The notes under the pieces are model-generated. The model saw nothing but the letters and a program-made list of their open reading frames with translations. It searched no databases and had not been told where the DNA came from. A DNA stretch of 48,442 nucleotides, from NCBI GenBank assembly GCA_949295935.1, contig CASFMW010000004.1:1-48442 (forward strand), written 5' to 3'. The translations under genes were made by a program, and so were the position numbers. Of the stretch, positions 35,862 through 44,275 are shown piece after piece; positions within the stretch are counted from its first letter, which is position 1; each line of letters starts with the position of its first letter. Source of the DNA: an uncultured Pseudomonadota bacterium. GTDB taxonomy: Bacteria; Pseudomonadota; Alphaproteobacteria; RF32; CAG-239.

Positions 35862-36960
35862 CTAGCCTACCTTTGCTGCCAAAGCTGCGGATAAAAACAT
35901 ATCAATATCGCCATCAAGCACAGCTTTGCAATCAGATGTTTCAACCTCTGTTCGTAAGTCTTTTACCATTTTATAAGGCTGAAGTACATAAGAGCGGATT
36001 TGATATCCCCAACCGATATCGCCTTGAGCGTCTCTCATGTCTTGTTCCTTTTGCTCGCGCTTTTTTAATTCCATTTCATACAAGCGTGATTTTAGCATTT
36101 TCCATGCGCTCTCGCGGTTTTGGAACTGTGAGCGCTGGGTTTGGCATTGGACAACAATTCCGGTCGGAATATGGGTTATTCGTACCGCCGAATCGGTTTT
36201 ATTAATATGTTGTCCGCCGGCACCGGAAGCTCGATAGGTATCAACACGGCAATCTGCCTCGTTAATATTTATCTCAATATCATCATCAACAACCGGATAA
36301 ACCCCGATTGAGGCAAAGCTTGTGTGTCTTCTACCGGCGCTGTCAAACGGCGAAATACGCACCAGACGGTGAACGCCGCTTTCTGACTTGAGCCAGCCGT
36401 AAGCATTATGTCCGCTTATCTTTATGGTGGCAGACTTCAAACCGGCGACCTCGCCTTCCGTTTCTTCAATATATTCAACTTTATAGGCGTGTTGTTCGGC
36501 CCAACGTGTATACATTCTTAAGAGCATTTCGGCCCAGTCTTGTGCCTCGGTTCCGCCACTGCCGGCATGAACCTCTAAATATGTATCATTGGCGTCAACT
36601 TCTCCGCTCAAAAGGGCTTCAAGCTCTTGATGTTTGGCATTTTGTTTTAAACTTTCTAACTGCGCCATTACATCGGCTTGAAGAGCCTCATCGCCATCTT
36701 CTTCTGCCAAGACTGCCATCTCGCTCATCTCGTCAAGGCTATGGCATAGATGTTCGTAATTTTGAAGTTTTTCTTCCAAAGCTGTTTTTTCGCTCATCAG
36801 CTTTTTGGCACGTGCGGCATCTTCCCAAAGCTTTGTATCTTCGGATAAAGCGGTGAGCTCATCTAATCTTATTTTTGAGTTTTCGTAGTCAAACCGACCT
36901 CCGTAATAATTCGGTCGAGTGTTTTATTTCATCAATAAGTTCTTGTGTTTCGGCTTTCAT
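35862..36960 (-). CDS. prfB: Peptide chain release factor RF2, made by programmed +1 frameshift
   Basis: Translation from ATG 36960 gives 23 codons (KAETQELIDEIKHSTELLRR then Ser-Val) and meets TGA at 36889-36891. A +1 shift continues as DYENSKIRLDEL and runs to 35862, for a total of 365 residues, the same as E. coli RF2. The stop-codon-reading tripeptide SPF (in RISPFDSAGRR) and the catalytic GGQ (in GAGGQHINKT) are present, so this is RF2 rather than RF1. The internal ATG at 36797 would give a truncated protein and is not the start. It follows mrcA by 20 bp, an order conserved in Alphaproteobacteria. Confidence 0.95.
36888..36903 (-). promoter_or_regulatory. RF2 autoregulatory +1 frameshift site
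   Basis: The minus-strand sequence reads CGG-AGG-TCG-GTT-TGA-C. GGAGG is an internal Shine-Dalgarno element 3 bases before the shift codon, the same spacing as in E. coli (AGGGGG-UAU-CUU-UGA-C). The P-site codon is GUU rather than the strongly conserved CUU; slipping +1 puts tRNA-Val on UUU. Low RF2 slows termination at UGA and promotes the shift, so RF2 controls its own level. Confidence 0.93.
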
Positions 36961-36980
36961 CTGTTTATTTTTCCTTATTA

Positions 36981-39437
36981 TTAATATTGTGTTCCAAGCT
37001 GAAAATCATCATTGCTTTGTTCATTATAAACCGCATTGCTTGATTGGTTTCCGCCTTCGGCATTATCATCACCGATAACGCGCTGGCGATTGTTGAAATC
37101 AAAATCAGGCTTCAGAGCCTCGGTTATGACCGATTTGTCTTGCGGGACGGCCGGCTTTCCGGTTTTGTAATTGATTCTGACTAGTCTTATTCCATTCGGA
37201 ATACGGAACGGAACATCAGGTTTGCCTTTTAAGGCTTGTTCCATAAAGTCATAGAATATCGGAAGAGCAGCGGTTGAGCCGGTTTCGCGGCGGCCTAATG
37301 TTCGCGGTTCATCAAACCCGACATAAGTTCCGACAACCAGATCCGGCGAAAAGCCCATGAACCAAGCGTCGTTGCTATCATTTGATGTTCCGGTTTTGCC
37401 TGCCAGATGTTTTTTTAACCAACGCAATCTGGCTGCTGTTCCTCTTGTGGCAACACCTTCAAGCATGCTCACCATTTGATAGGCCGACAGCGGGTCGATG
37501 ACTTGTTCTCTGGCATCTGTAAGCTGCGGAACATCTTGATTTTCCCACTTTTGGGCTTTGCAATCGGTGCAAACACGGGTATCATGCTTATAAATTGTTT
37601 TGCCGTTACGGTCTTGAATTTGCTCAATAAAATATGGTTCAATTTTTTTGCCGCCGTTGACCATCATGGCATAAGCCGTTGACAAGTCAATCAGTCTTGT
37701 ATCTCCTGCCCCCAAAGACATAGAAAGCAATTCAGGCAAGTGATCATTCACGCCAAGCTTTTTGGCGTATTCACAAACTTCTTTCATGCCCAAATCCTGA
37801 GCTAATCTTACGGTCATTAGATTGCGAGACTTTTCCAAGCCCTGACGCATGGTGGTTAAACCGTCAAACTTTTTGGAATAATTAACAGGTTTCCATTTCG
37901 GCAAGCCAGCACCTTGATCCAACACAAACGGCGCATCCAAAATCAAATCGGTTGGAGAATAACCGTTTTCCAATGCAGCTAAGTAAACAATCGGCTTAAA
38001 TGAAGAACCGGTTTGACGTCTTGCTTGGGTGGCACGGTTAAACTGAGACTTATCAAAATCATAACCACCGACAATGGCCAAAACCTTACCGGTATGTGGG
38101 TCTAGCGCTATTAATCCTCCCTCAACATCGGGAACTTGACGCAGTTCATAGCTATCCTCGCTTACCTTCTTGTCTTTTATGACTTTATCTGTGGCTTTTT
38201 CAACCAAGATGACATCGCCTTGCTTTAAAACCGTTTTAACCGATTTGGGTGCATCGCTTATTCCTTGATTTTTAAGATTTTTTCTAGCCCATCCAATCAA
38301 CGCTAACGGAACTTCTCCTCTTCCGCCGTCGCGAATTTTTATCTCGGCTCTGTCTGCATAAACCTCTGTTACCAAAGCGATTTGCCAATTTTCCTTAGCC
38401 CCTTTAGGTTTTTGAATTTTCTTAAAATCTTCGGCATAATCGCTGTTGATGTCAAGCTCTGCTATCGGGCCTCTGTAGCCATGGCGAATATCATAATTTT
38501 CGATTTCTTTACGAAAAGACTCTGTAGCGATTTTTTGCAGTTTTGGATCCAAAGTTGTTCGAACAATCAAGCCGCCTTCATACAAAGCGTCTTCGCCAAA
38601 CATCTCTTTAACCTCGCGGCGGACTTCTTCACTGAAATAATCAGCGTCTTGCACAAATTCTGCACCACGGTCTACGGTTTTGAGCGGTTTACCTTGCGCG
38701 ATTATCATTTCGTCTTCGGTAATATAGCCATCTTCATGCATGCGGCCCAAAACCCAATTTCGACGAGCTACGGCAGCGTCATATTTGGTCTTTGGATTAT
38801 AATTATTCGGGCCTTTGGGCAAAGCTGCAAGATAAGCTATTTCTTCCAGCTCCAAATCATTTAATGATTTTCCGAAATAATTAAGAGCAGCAGCGGCCAC
38901 ACCATAAGAGCGGTTGCCTAAATAAATTTCGTTCAAATACAACTCTAAAATATGTTGTTTGCTAAATGTTTGCTCCATTCTGGTTGCCAAAACCGCTTCT
39001 TTTAACTTTCTGGTTATTGACAACTCTGAGCTCAGCAAAAAGTTTTTTGCAACCTGTTGAGTTATGGTTGAAGCGCCTGAAGGTCTTCTGCCCGACCCCA
39101 GATTTTTTAAGTTACTGATAACAGCGCGTGCTATACCAAAAAAATCTATACCCGCATGGTTATAAAAGTTTTTATCCTCTGCCGCAATAAAAGCTTGTTT
39201 TACTTTTTCGGGAATCATACTCTCCGGCACAAATAATCTTTTTTGCGCAGCATATTCCATCAGCAGTTGTCCGTCACCTGCATACAGACGTGTGGTTACC
39301 GGTGGCTCATATTTTTCGAGCTGATGAAAATCAGGCAAATCCTGTGTTATTTTCCAAAACACGGTAATAGCGACTATCACTCCGATAACCGCAAAAAAGA
39401 ACATTGTACTGATTAATGATGACAGAGTTTTAAACAT
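36981..39437 (-). CDS. mrcA: Penicillin-binding protein 1A (bifunctional peptidoglycan synthase)
   Basis: An 818-residue inner-membrane enzyme with one N-terminal helix (about residues 7-30). The GT51 glycosyltransferase domain has the catalytic Glu in AAEDKNFYNHAGID, the RRPSGASTITQQVAKNF motif and LELYLNEIYLG. An OB-like insert follows, then the transpeptidase with SxxK in TGSSFKP, SRN in EKSRNLM and KTGTS. It polymerises and cross-links peptidoglycan. The C-terminal tail is Asn/Gln rich. It is the first gene of the mrcA-prfB-hydrolase-AsmA-HAD set. Confidence 0.95.
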   Translation of the reverse strand: MFKTLSSLISTMFFFAVIGVIVAITVFWKITQDLPDFHQLEKYEPPVTTRLYAGDGQLLMEYAAQKRLFVPESMIPEKVKQAFIAAEDKNFYNHAGIDFFGIARAVISNLKNLGSGRRPSGASTITQQVAKNFLLSSELSITRKLKEAVLATRMEQTFSKQHILELYLNEIYLGNRSYGVAAAALNYFGKSLNDLELEEIAYLAALPKGPNNYNPKTKYDAAVARRNWVLGRMHEDGYITEDEMIIAQGKPLKTVDRGAEFVQDADYFSEEVRREVKEMFGEDALYEGGLIVRTTLDPKLQKIATESFRKEIENYDIRHGYRGPIAELDINSDYAEDFKKIQKPKGAKENWQIALVTEVYADRAEIKIRDGGRGEVPLALIGWARKNLKNQGISDAPKSVKTVLKQGDVILVEKATDKVIKDKKVSEDSYELRQVPDVEGGLIALDPHTGKVLAIVGGYDFDKSQFNRATQARRQTGSSFKPIVYLAALENGYSPTDLILDAPFVLDQGAGLPKWKPVNYSKKFDGLTTMRQGLEKSRNLMTVRLAQDLGMKEVCEYAKKLGVNDHLPELLSMSLGAGDTRLIDLSTAYAMMVNGGKKIEPYFIEQIQDRNGKTIYKHDTRVCTDCKAQKWENQDVPQLTDAREQVIDPLSAYQMVSMLEGVATRGTAARLRWLKKHLAGKTGTSNDSNDAWFMGFSPDLVVGTYVGFDEPRTLGRRETGSTAALPIFYDFMEQALKGKPDVPFRIPNGIRLVRINYKTGKPAVPQDKSVITEALKPDFDFNNRQRVIGDDNAEGGNQSSNAVYNEQSNDDFQLGTQY

Positions 39438-39547
39438 TTAGAGTTCCATAAGTTAATATATTCTATTCCTATTCGGCTCTAAGATATTACATTTCTGCAA
39501 AAATGCAAAAGAAAATTACACTTTGTCAAACATTCTCTTCTTACAAC

Positions 39548-40876
39548 TTATGCTTTTATGCCTTTGAGTCTTTTTTGAGCCTTATTCCAACCGATTAGCG
39601 GCAGTAAGACTTTAAGCTCCGGACCGTCTTCCATGCCGGTTAAGGCTAATCTGACCGGATGATAAAGTTCTTTACCATTTTTTCCGCTCGCTTCTTTTAA
39701 GGCCTTAATCCAAGAGCCAAAGGTCTCTTCATTCCATGGTTCCGGCGGTAAAAGCTCTGCCCCTTTATTGGTCAGCTCCGAATCCTCAATTTTAGGAGAT
39801 AACTCATCCTGACAAATTGACTTCCAAAGTTTGACATCATCAGCGATTTTTATATTTCCTTTGATTGCATTCCAGAAGCTTTCACTTATGTCATAGCGCG
39901 ATTTTACTTCTGCATAAGGCAGATTGTGAACTAATCTGGTGTTAAAATGCTTTAACTCTGCTTCATCAAATTTTGGTTGTGAACGCCCAATCTTTGAAAA
40001 ATCAAGGCTTTGTGCCAATTCATCAAGGCTATAATAAGGTTCAATGGCTTCTGAGGTGCCCAGTTTTGCCAAAAATGAGCAGATTGCCATTGCCTCAACA
40101 CCCTCGGCGCGTAATTCTCTTACACCCAAGCTGCCCAAACGTTTAGATAATTTTCCTTCTTTTCCGGTCAGTAATGGTAAATGTGCAAAGCTTGGAACTT
40201 TTCCACCGATAGCCTCAAACATTTGTATCTGCGCGGCGGTATTAGTTACATGGTCTTCACCACGAACAATATGTGTAATACCAAAGTCAACATCATCAAT
40301 TACCGACGGCAAGTGGTATAAAAAACTGCCGTCTTCTCTGATGATAACCGGATCACTCAGATTTTTTTCACTATAGCGGCACTCTCCACGAACTAAGTCG
40401 TTCCAAAAGATTTCACCGTCTTCTAATTTAAAACGATAGTGCGGGCGGCGGCCTTGTTTTTCATATTCTTCTTTTTGTGCTTGTGTCAGCTTTAATCCTG
40501 AGCGATCATAAATCGGCGGTAAGCCTTTGTTTAAAAGTCTTTTTCTCATAAACTCAAGCTCTTCCGGAGTTTCATAGCATGCATATATGCGGCCTTCTTG
40601 CTTTAGCTTTTGCGCTACTTCTTTATATCTTTCGGTTCTGGCTGATTGTCTGGCCTCTTCACTCCAATCAAGTTTTAGCCAAACCAAAGCCTCTCTTATG
40701 GCATCTTCATATTCTTTTTTAGAGCGCAAAATATCCGTATCATCAATTCTCAGCATAAATTTGCCACCAAGCTTTTTAGCCAACAGCCAGTTAAACAATG
40801 CTGTTCTGGTGTTTCCGATATGCATAAATCCGGTCGGACTCGGAGCAAATCTTACTTTTATCTGTTCATTACTCAT
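39548..40876 (-). CDS. gltX: Glutamate--tRNA ligase
   Basis: A 442-residue class I aminoacyl-tRNA synthetase. The HIGH motif is in FAPSPTGFMHIGNTRTALFN, the KMSKS loop is KLSKRLGS and the VRGEDHVTNT segment binds the acceptor end. It is a little shorter than typical GluRS (about 470). Many Alphaproteobacteria carry two GluRS genes, one of which also charges tRNA-Gln; from sequence alone I cannot say which type this is. Gaps on both sides lack clear terminators. Confidence 0.95.
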   Translation of the reverse strand: MSNEQIKVRFAPSPTGFMHIGNTRTALFNWLLAKKLGGKFMLRIDDTDILRSKKEYEDAIREALVWLKLDWSEEARQSARTERYKEVAQKLKQEGRIYACYETPEELEFMRKRLLNKGLPPIYDRSGLKLTQAQKEEYEKQGRRPHYRFKLEDGEIFWNDLVRGECRYSEKNLSDPVIIREDGSFLYHLPSVIDDVDFGITHIVRGEDHVTNTAAQIQMFEAIGGKVPSFAHLPLLTGKEGKLSKRLGSLGVRELRAEGVEAMAICSFLAKLGTSEAIEPYYSLDELAQSLDFSKIGRSQPKFDEAELKHFNTRLVHNLPYAEVKSRYDISESFWNAIKGNIKIADDVKLWKSICQDELSPKIEDSELTNKGAELLPPEPWNEETFGSWIKALKEASGKNGKELYHPVRLALTGMEDGPELKVLLPLIGWNKAQKRLKGIKA

Positions 40877-40949
40877 TTTAAAGCCTTTGTTATTTATTTT
40901 TAATCTGTCGCGATAATAGCTTTACTCTATCATAATTTCAAGGTTTTTA

Positions 40950-41627
40950 TTACATATAATTACCAGCATCTTGATATAATTTGAGTTTTTGTTCGTTTTT
41001 AGCCTCCATTGAGCGAACCAAAACTTCAAAATCTTCTAAAAACCATGTAATTTCCTCGTCATCTTCCATCATCATTTGATAAAATTTATTGCGATAAGAA
41101 ATACTCAAGCTGCTTTCTGCTATTTTTATATCTGTCAACAAAAGCGCACTTCCCTCACGCCTGATATTAAACTCTACGAGTATATCTTGAAGAGCATCTT
41201 CCTGAGACACATTTTTCTGATGAATTTGAGCATATACGCTGATACGGCCATTTTCGTCACGAACATTTGTGATATTAAAGCTAATGCTATTACCAAAATC
41301 CAGCGGGTAAGTTTTATATAACGCCAAGGCATAGCGATGAAACAAAGCCTGAAATGTCTGCTGCTCAGAAGTTGTCATTCTGCGCCAATATTTGCCCATA
41401 ACAAAGCGGGCTATATAATCCGAATCGACATATTGTCCATACAAATCATCCAGCATTTTATATTTCTTAGGCAAGTCATTTTCTTTTAATGCACCCAAGA
41501 GCTCATCGCCTCTGGACTGGGCCCAATTTTTTATCTCTTGCTCCTGAGGAGACATTGCTGCAACTGAAAAGCTCCATAAAATTGAAAAACAATATATGAT
41601 AAGTTGCAAAAAAGTCTTACTTTTCAT
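40950..41627 (-). CDS. mlaC: MlaC/Ttg2D-like periplasmic phospholipid carrier
   Basis: A 225-residue exported protein with a signal peptide ending SVAA near residue 24. The mature part matches the MlaC fold: an N-terminal helix pair, YIARFVMGKYWRRMTTSEQQTFQALFHRYALALY, then beta strands with IVEF-like DILVEFNIRREGSALLLTDI and a C-terminal helix. MlaC shuttles phospholipid between the outer-membrane MlaA complex and MlaD. Start: ATG 41627 with AAGGT 7 bases upstream; the upstream ATG at 41672 has no ribosome site. The mlaD genes lie about 34 kb away. Confidence 0.88.
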   Translation of the reverse strand: MKSKTFLQLIIYCFSILWSFSVAAMSPQEQEIKNWAQSRGDELLGALKENDLPKKYKMLDDLYGQYVDSDYIARFVMGKYWRRMTTSEQQTFQALFHRYALALYKTYPLDFGNSISFNITNVRDENGRISVYAQIHQKNVSQEDALQDILVEFNIRREGSALLLTDIKIAESSLSISYRNKFYQMMMEDDEEITWFLEDFEVLVRSMEAKNEQKLKLYQDAGNYM

Positions 41628-41670
41628 AAAAAATACCTTATTATGTTTCTTAGCTTGTTCAATTATAGTC

Positions 41671-42726
41671 ATGAATTGGTTAAAAAAAATGAAATTTAAG
41701 CATTTATTCGCTCTCTATTCTCTGTTTTTTATTGCTACACAGTCTAATGCAAACGCGGCCGATGCAGGTTTGCGCTTTATTAACAGTCGTGGAGAAATTC
41801 GCTGCGGAACAGATTTATCGGCTCCGGCTTATGCCGCAAAAACCGAAGACGGAAAATGGAAAGGATTTGATGCTGATATTTGCCGCGCAATGTCTTATGC
41901 CGTTTTTGGGCGCGGCGACAGGTTTTCTATGGTTGATGTTAAAGCTGATAATGTTTCTAAAGCGCTTAAATCAGGAAAAATTGACTTTATGCTCGGCGGA
42001 TTAGCCAATTCTGCAAAAGCAGACTCGACTTCAAGTTATTCTCCGGCTGTTTTGCTTTATTATGATCAGCAGGCTTTTCTTGCACGCAATGCACAAAAAA
42101 CAAAATCTATGGAAGACTTCAAAAATGCAACAGTCTGTGTTGTTTCTGATTCTCCGGAACTCAATAATCTTGAAGAATACAATAATAAATACGGCCTCAA
42201 CCTCAAGCCACTCACCTTTTCTTCAAAAAACGCGGCTCTCCAATCATTCTTGCTCAATCGTTGTCGACTGCTTACCGGAAACAGAATTTTTCTTTCCGGT
42301 GTAAAAGAAACTCATTTTGGAGACTATGATGATGAAGAAAGCGGAATCAAGCTTCTTCCTGAGCCGGTTGCTCTCGTCCCTGTTTATTTATATGCTTCAA
42401 ATGAAAATCTTAAGCTTCAAATGATTGCTCGCTGGGTAGTTAATGCCTTGCAGCTTTCTGACGTTTATGGAGTTAATTACCATAATGCCGCGGTAAAAGT
42501 CGGTCTCAGAAACACGTCTCAAAGAAACCTTTTTGGTGAAGATCCTAAACTCTGGCTTTCTTTCGGGCTGACACCAGACTGGGTAAAAAAAGCTCTTGCC
42601 GATGTTGGAAACTATAGTGAAATTTATGACAGAAGTTTTGGTCGTTTCAGCCCATTAAAGCTTGAGCGGGCGGAAAATAATTATCTTAAAGACGGTGGCT
42701 TAATTAATCCGGCGCCATTCCTGTAA
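41671..42726 (+). CDS. Orphan amino-acid ABC transporter substrate-binding protein (AapJ-like)
   Basis: A periplasmic binding protein with a signal peptide ending NANA. It has the family-3 pattern IRCGTDLSAPAYAAKTEDGKWKGFDADICRAMSYAVFG, a second lobe with KSMEDFKNATVCVVSDSPE, and a C-terminal region (KVGLRNTSQRNLFGED, then LGL-like SFGLTPDWVKKAL) resembling general amino-acid binding protein AapJ. No permease or ATPase gene is near. The start may be ATG 41671 or 41689; neither has a good ribosome site, and only about 43-61 bp separates it from mlaC. Its stop is 5 bp from the convergent esterase gene. Confidence 0.85.
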   Translation: MNWLKKMKFKHLFALYSLFFIATQSNANAADAGLRFINSRGEIRCGTDLSAPAYAAKTEDGKWKGFDADICRAMSYAVFGRGDRFSMVDVKADNVSKALKSGKIDFMLGGLANSAKADSTSSYSPAVLLYYDQQAFLARNAQKTKSMEDFKNATVCVVSDSPELNNLEEYNNKYGLNLKPLTFSSKNAALQSFLLNRCRLLTGNRIFLSGVKETHFGDYDDEESGIKLLPEPVALVPVYLYASNENLKLQMIARWVVNALQLSDVYGVNYHNAAVKVGLRNTSQRNLFGEDPKLWLSFGLTPDWVKKALADVGNYSEIYDRSFGRFSPLKLERAENNYLKDGGLINPAPFL

Positions 42727-42731
42727 CAGGC

Positions 42732-43418
42732 TTATTTTTCAATAAATTTTAGCGCAGCGGCAAGTCCGTCTTCGGTTATGCGGTGCTGTCCGCCTTTGAC
42801 AACATAAGTTTTTACCGGAACATTCAGAGCTTTAAGCTTTTCTTTGGTAAAGTTCATCGCCTCAAAGCGAACAAGGTTATCTGCGTCACCATGAATTAGC
42901 AAGGTTTTAGGGTGGCTTTTGATATGTTTTTCAATATATTTACTAGCTGCTAAAATTCCGGAAAAGCTAACACATCCGCCGATTTTTTCTTCCATCATCA
43001 AAGATGTATGCAAAGCCAGCATTGCACCTTGAGAAAATCCACAAATATACAAATCTTTTGCTTCAAGCTGATATTCGTTCAATAAATTTTCTATATAGGG
43101 CAATAAGTAAGCATTTGCCCCTGCAAACCCCGGCCGCATTTTATTGTATAAAGCAGAGCACTCTTCCATAGTCGGAACGGTTTTACGGTCATCATTTGGG
43201 TCAAAACGATGCATTGAATACCACTGGCGCTTTCTCTCATGAAGTTCACAAACCAGGGGTGCTTGGGGAATGTGCAAAGCGCAATCTTTGAGTTTTGAGG
43301 TAAAACTTCCGATAACTCTTTCCAGCCCTGTATCACTATCGATATAACCATGCAAAAAGACTATAAGCTTTTTCGGAACTCCTTGAATATGCGCTATTTC
43401 TTCCGTTATTTCGAGCAT
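42732..43418 (-). CDS. Carboxylesterase/phospholipase-type hydrolase
   Basis: A 228-residue soluble alpha/beta hydrolase like YpfH and PLD-type carboxylesterases: FLHGYIDSD (oxyanion), GFSQGAMLALH (Ser), HGDADNLV (Asp) and GGQHRITEDG (His). ATG 43418 is preceded by GGAAGGGG; the frame opens further up with GTG 43433, but that would bury the ribosome site in the gene. It acts on short acyl or aryl esters by family analogy. Single gene, convergent with the binding-protein gene. Confidence 0.88.
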   Translation of the reverse strand: MLEITEEIAHIQGVPKKLIVFLHGYIDSDTGLERVIGSFTSKLKDCALHIPQAPLVCELHERKRQWYSMHRFDPNDDRKTVPTMEECSALYNKMRPGFAGANAYLLPYIENLLNEYQLEAKDLYICGFSQGAMLALHTSLMMEEKIGGCVSFSGILAASKYIEKHIKSHPKTLLIHGDADNLVRFEAMNFTKEKLKALNVPVKTYVVKGGQHRITEDGLAAALKFIEK

Positions 43419-43601
43419 TTTTACCCCTTCCACGCGTGCGATATTACAAAAAAAATGTTAATTAATTCTAAATATTTTTTCCTTTTGCCATTGCTATTTT
43501 AAATTGATATATTATTTTTTATATGCTATTAATTTGTAAACAACTACTTATCTTTGAAAAGCCATTTTTAATACAACCATAATATTTTTTGGAATAAAAT
43601 T

Positions 43602-44213
43602 ATGCAATATGAAAAAATTTGGGACGCCATTGATAAACTTGCAAAACAAAACGGACTTTCGTTATCCGGTCTGGCTAAAAAATCCGGTCTTGACTCCACA
43701 ACTTTTAATAAAAGCAAACGATTGCGTGATGATGGCAAAAAAAGATGGCCATCTTTGGAAAGCTTGAACAAAATTCTTTCAACTTGCCACATGGATTTTG
43801 CTGATTTTTACTTTTTGGCAGAAAACAAGCCCATTCGACAACCAAGCACTCTGCCCTATGTTTATCTTTCTGCACTGGGACAGTCTGATTGCAATGCTTT
43901 TGGTACTTCGGTTTGGGGAAAGATTGATTCTCCGTCTTTTTCTGAGAATACCTATGTGGTTAACCTTGACTCGCGCAGTTATGAACCGCTGTATAATTTT
44001 GGAACGACTTTGGTCTTGGAAAAGCGCTCGGAAATTCGGCAAAAAGACAGAATTTTGATTTTGTTAAAATCAGGAGAAGTCATGATTAAAGAGTTTTTGT
44101 ACCGGACAGATAATGTTATTACTGTTTGTTCTCTGACCAAACATTCTAACATTTCTGAAATCAATATCAGTGATATTAAGTTACTAAACCGTATTATTTG
44201 GGCCAGTCAATAA
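43602..44213 (+). CDS. S24-type HTH regulator with LexA-like C-terminal domain
   Basis: A 203-residue protein. The N-terminal helix-turn-helix (about residues 5-62) has LSLSGLAKKSGLDSTTFNKSKR. The C-terminal part (about 85-200) resembles phage-repressor/LexA S24 domains: Ser126 in SYEP aligns with the DSMEP serine and Lys163 in GEVMIKEF with the catalytic lysine, so self-cleavage chemistry could be intact. It is a transcriptional regulator whose targets are unknown. Its 168-bp AT-rich upstream region has no gene. It ends convergently with gyrA across a shared terminator. Confidence 0.85.
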   Translation: MQYEKIWDAIDKLAKQNGLSLSGLAKKSGLDSTTFNKSKRLRDDGKKRWPSLESLNKILSTCHMDFADFYFLAENKPIRQPSTLPYVYLSALGQSDCNAFGTSVWGKIDSPSFSENTYVVNLDSRSYEPLYNFGTTLVLEKRSEIRQKDRILILLKSGEVMIKEFLYRTDNVITVCSLTKHSNISEINISDIKLLNRIIWASQ

Positions 44214-44224
44214 TTTGTTTTCAC

Positions 44225-44259
44225 AAAAAAGCAGCCTCATTCTGAAGCTGCTTTTTTTT
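44225..44259. terminator. Bidirectional terminator between S24 regulator and gyrA
   Basis: An AGCAGC/GCTGCT stem, extended inside by further pairs across one mismatch, is flanked by A6 on the left and T8 on the right. It can end transcripts of both convergent genes. Confidence 0.88.
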
Positions 44260-44275
44260 ATTACTTTGGCAGATG

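Noticed and set aside
35862..36797. A 311-residue prfB starting at internal ATG 36797
   Set aside because: It lacks the conserved N-terminal region; the frameshifted reading from 36960 restores the standard 365 residues and the known regulatory element.
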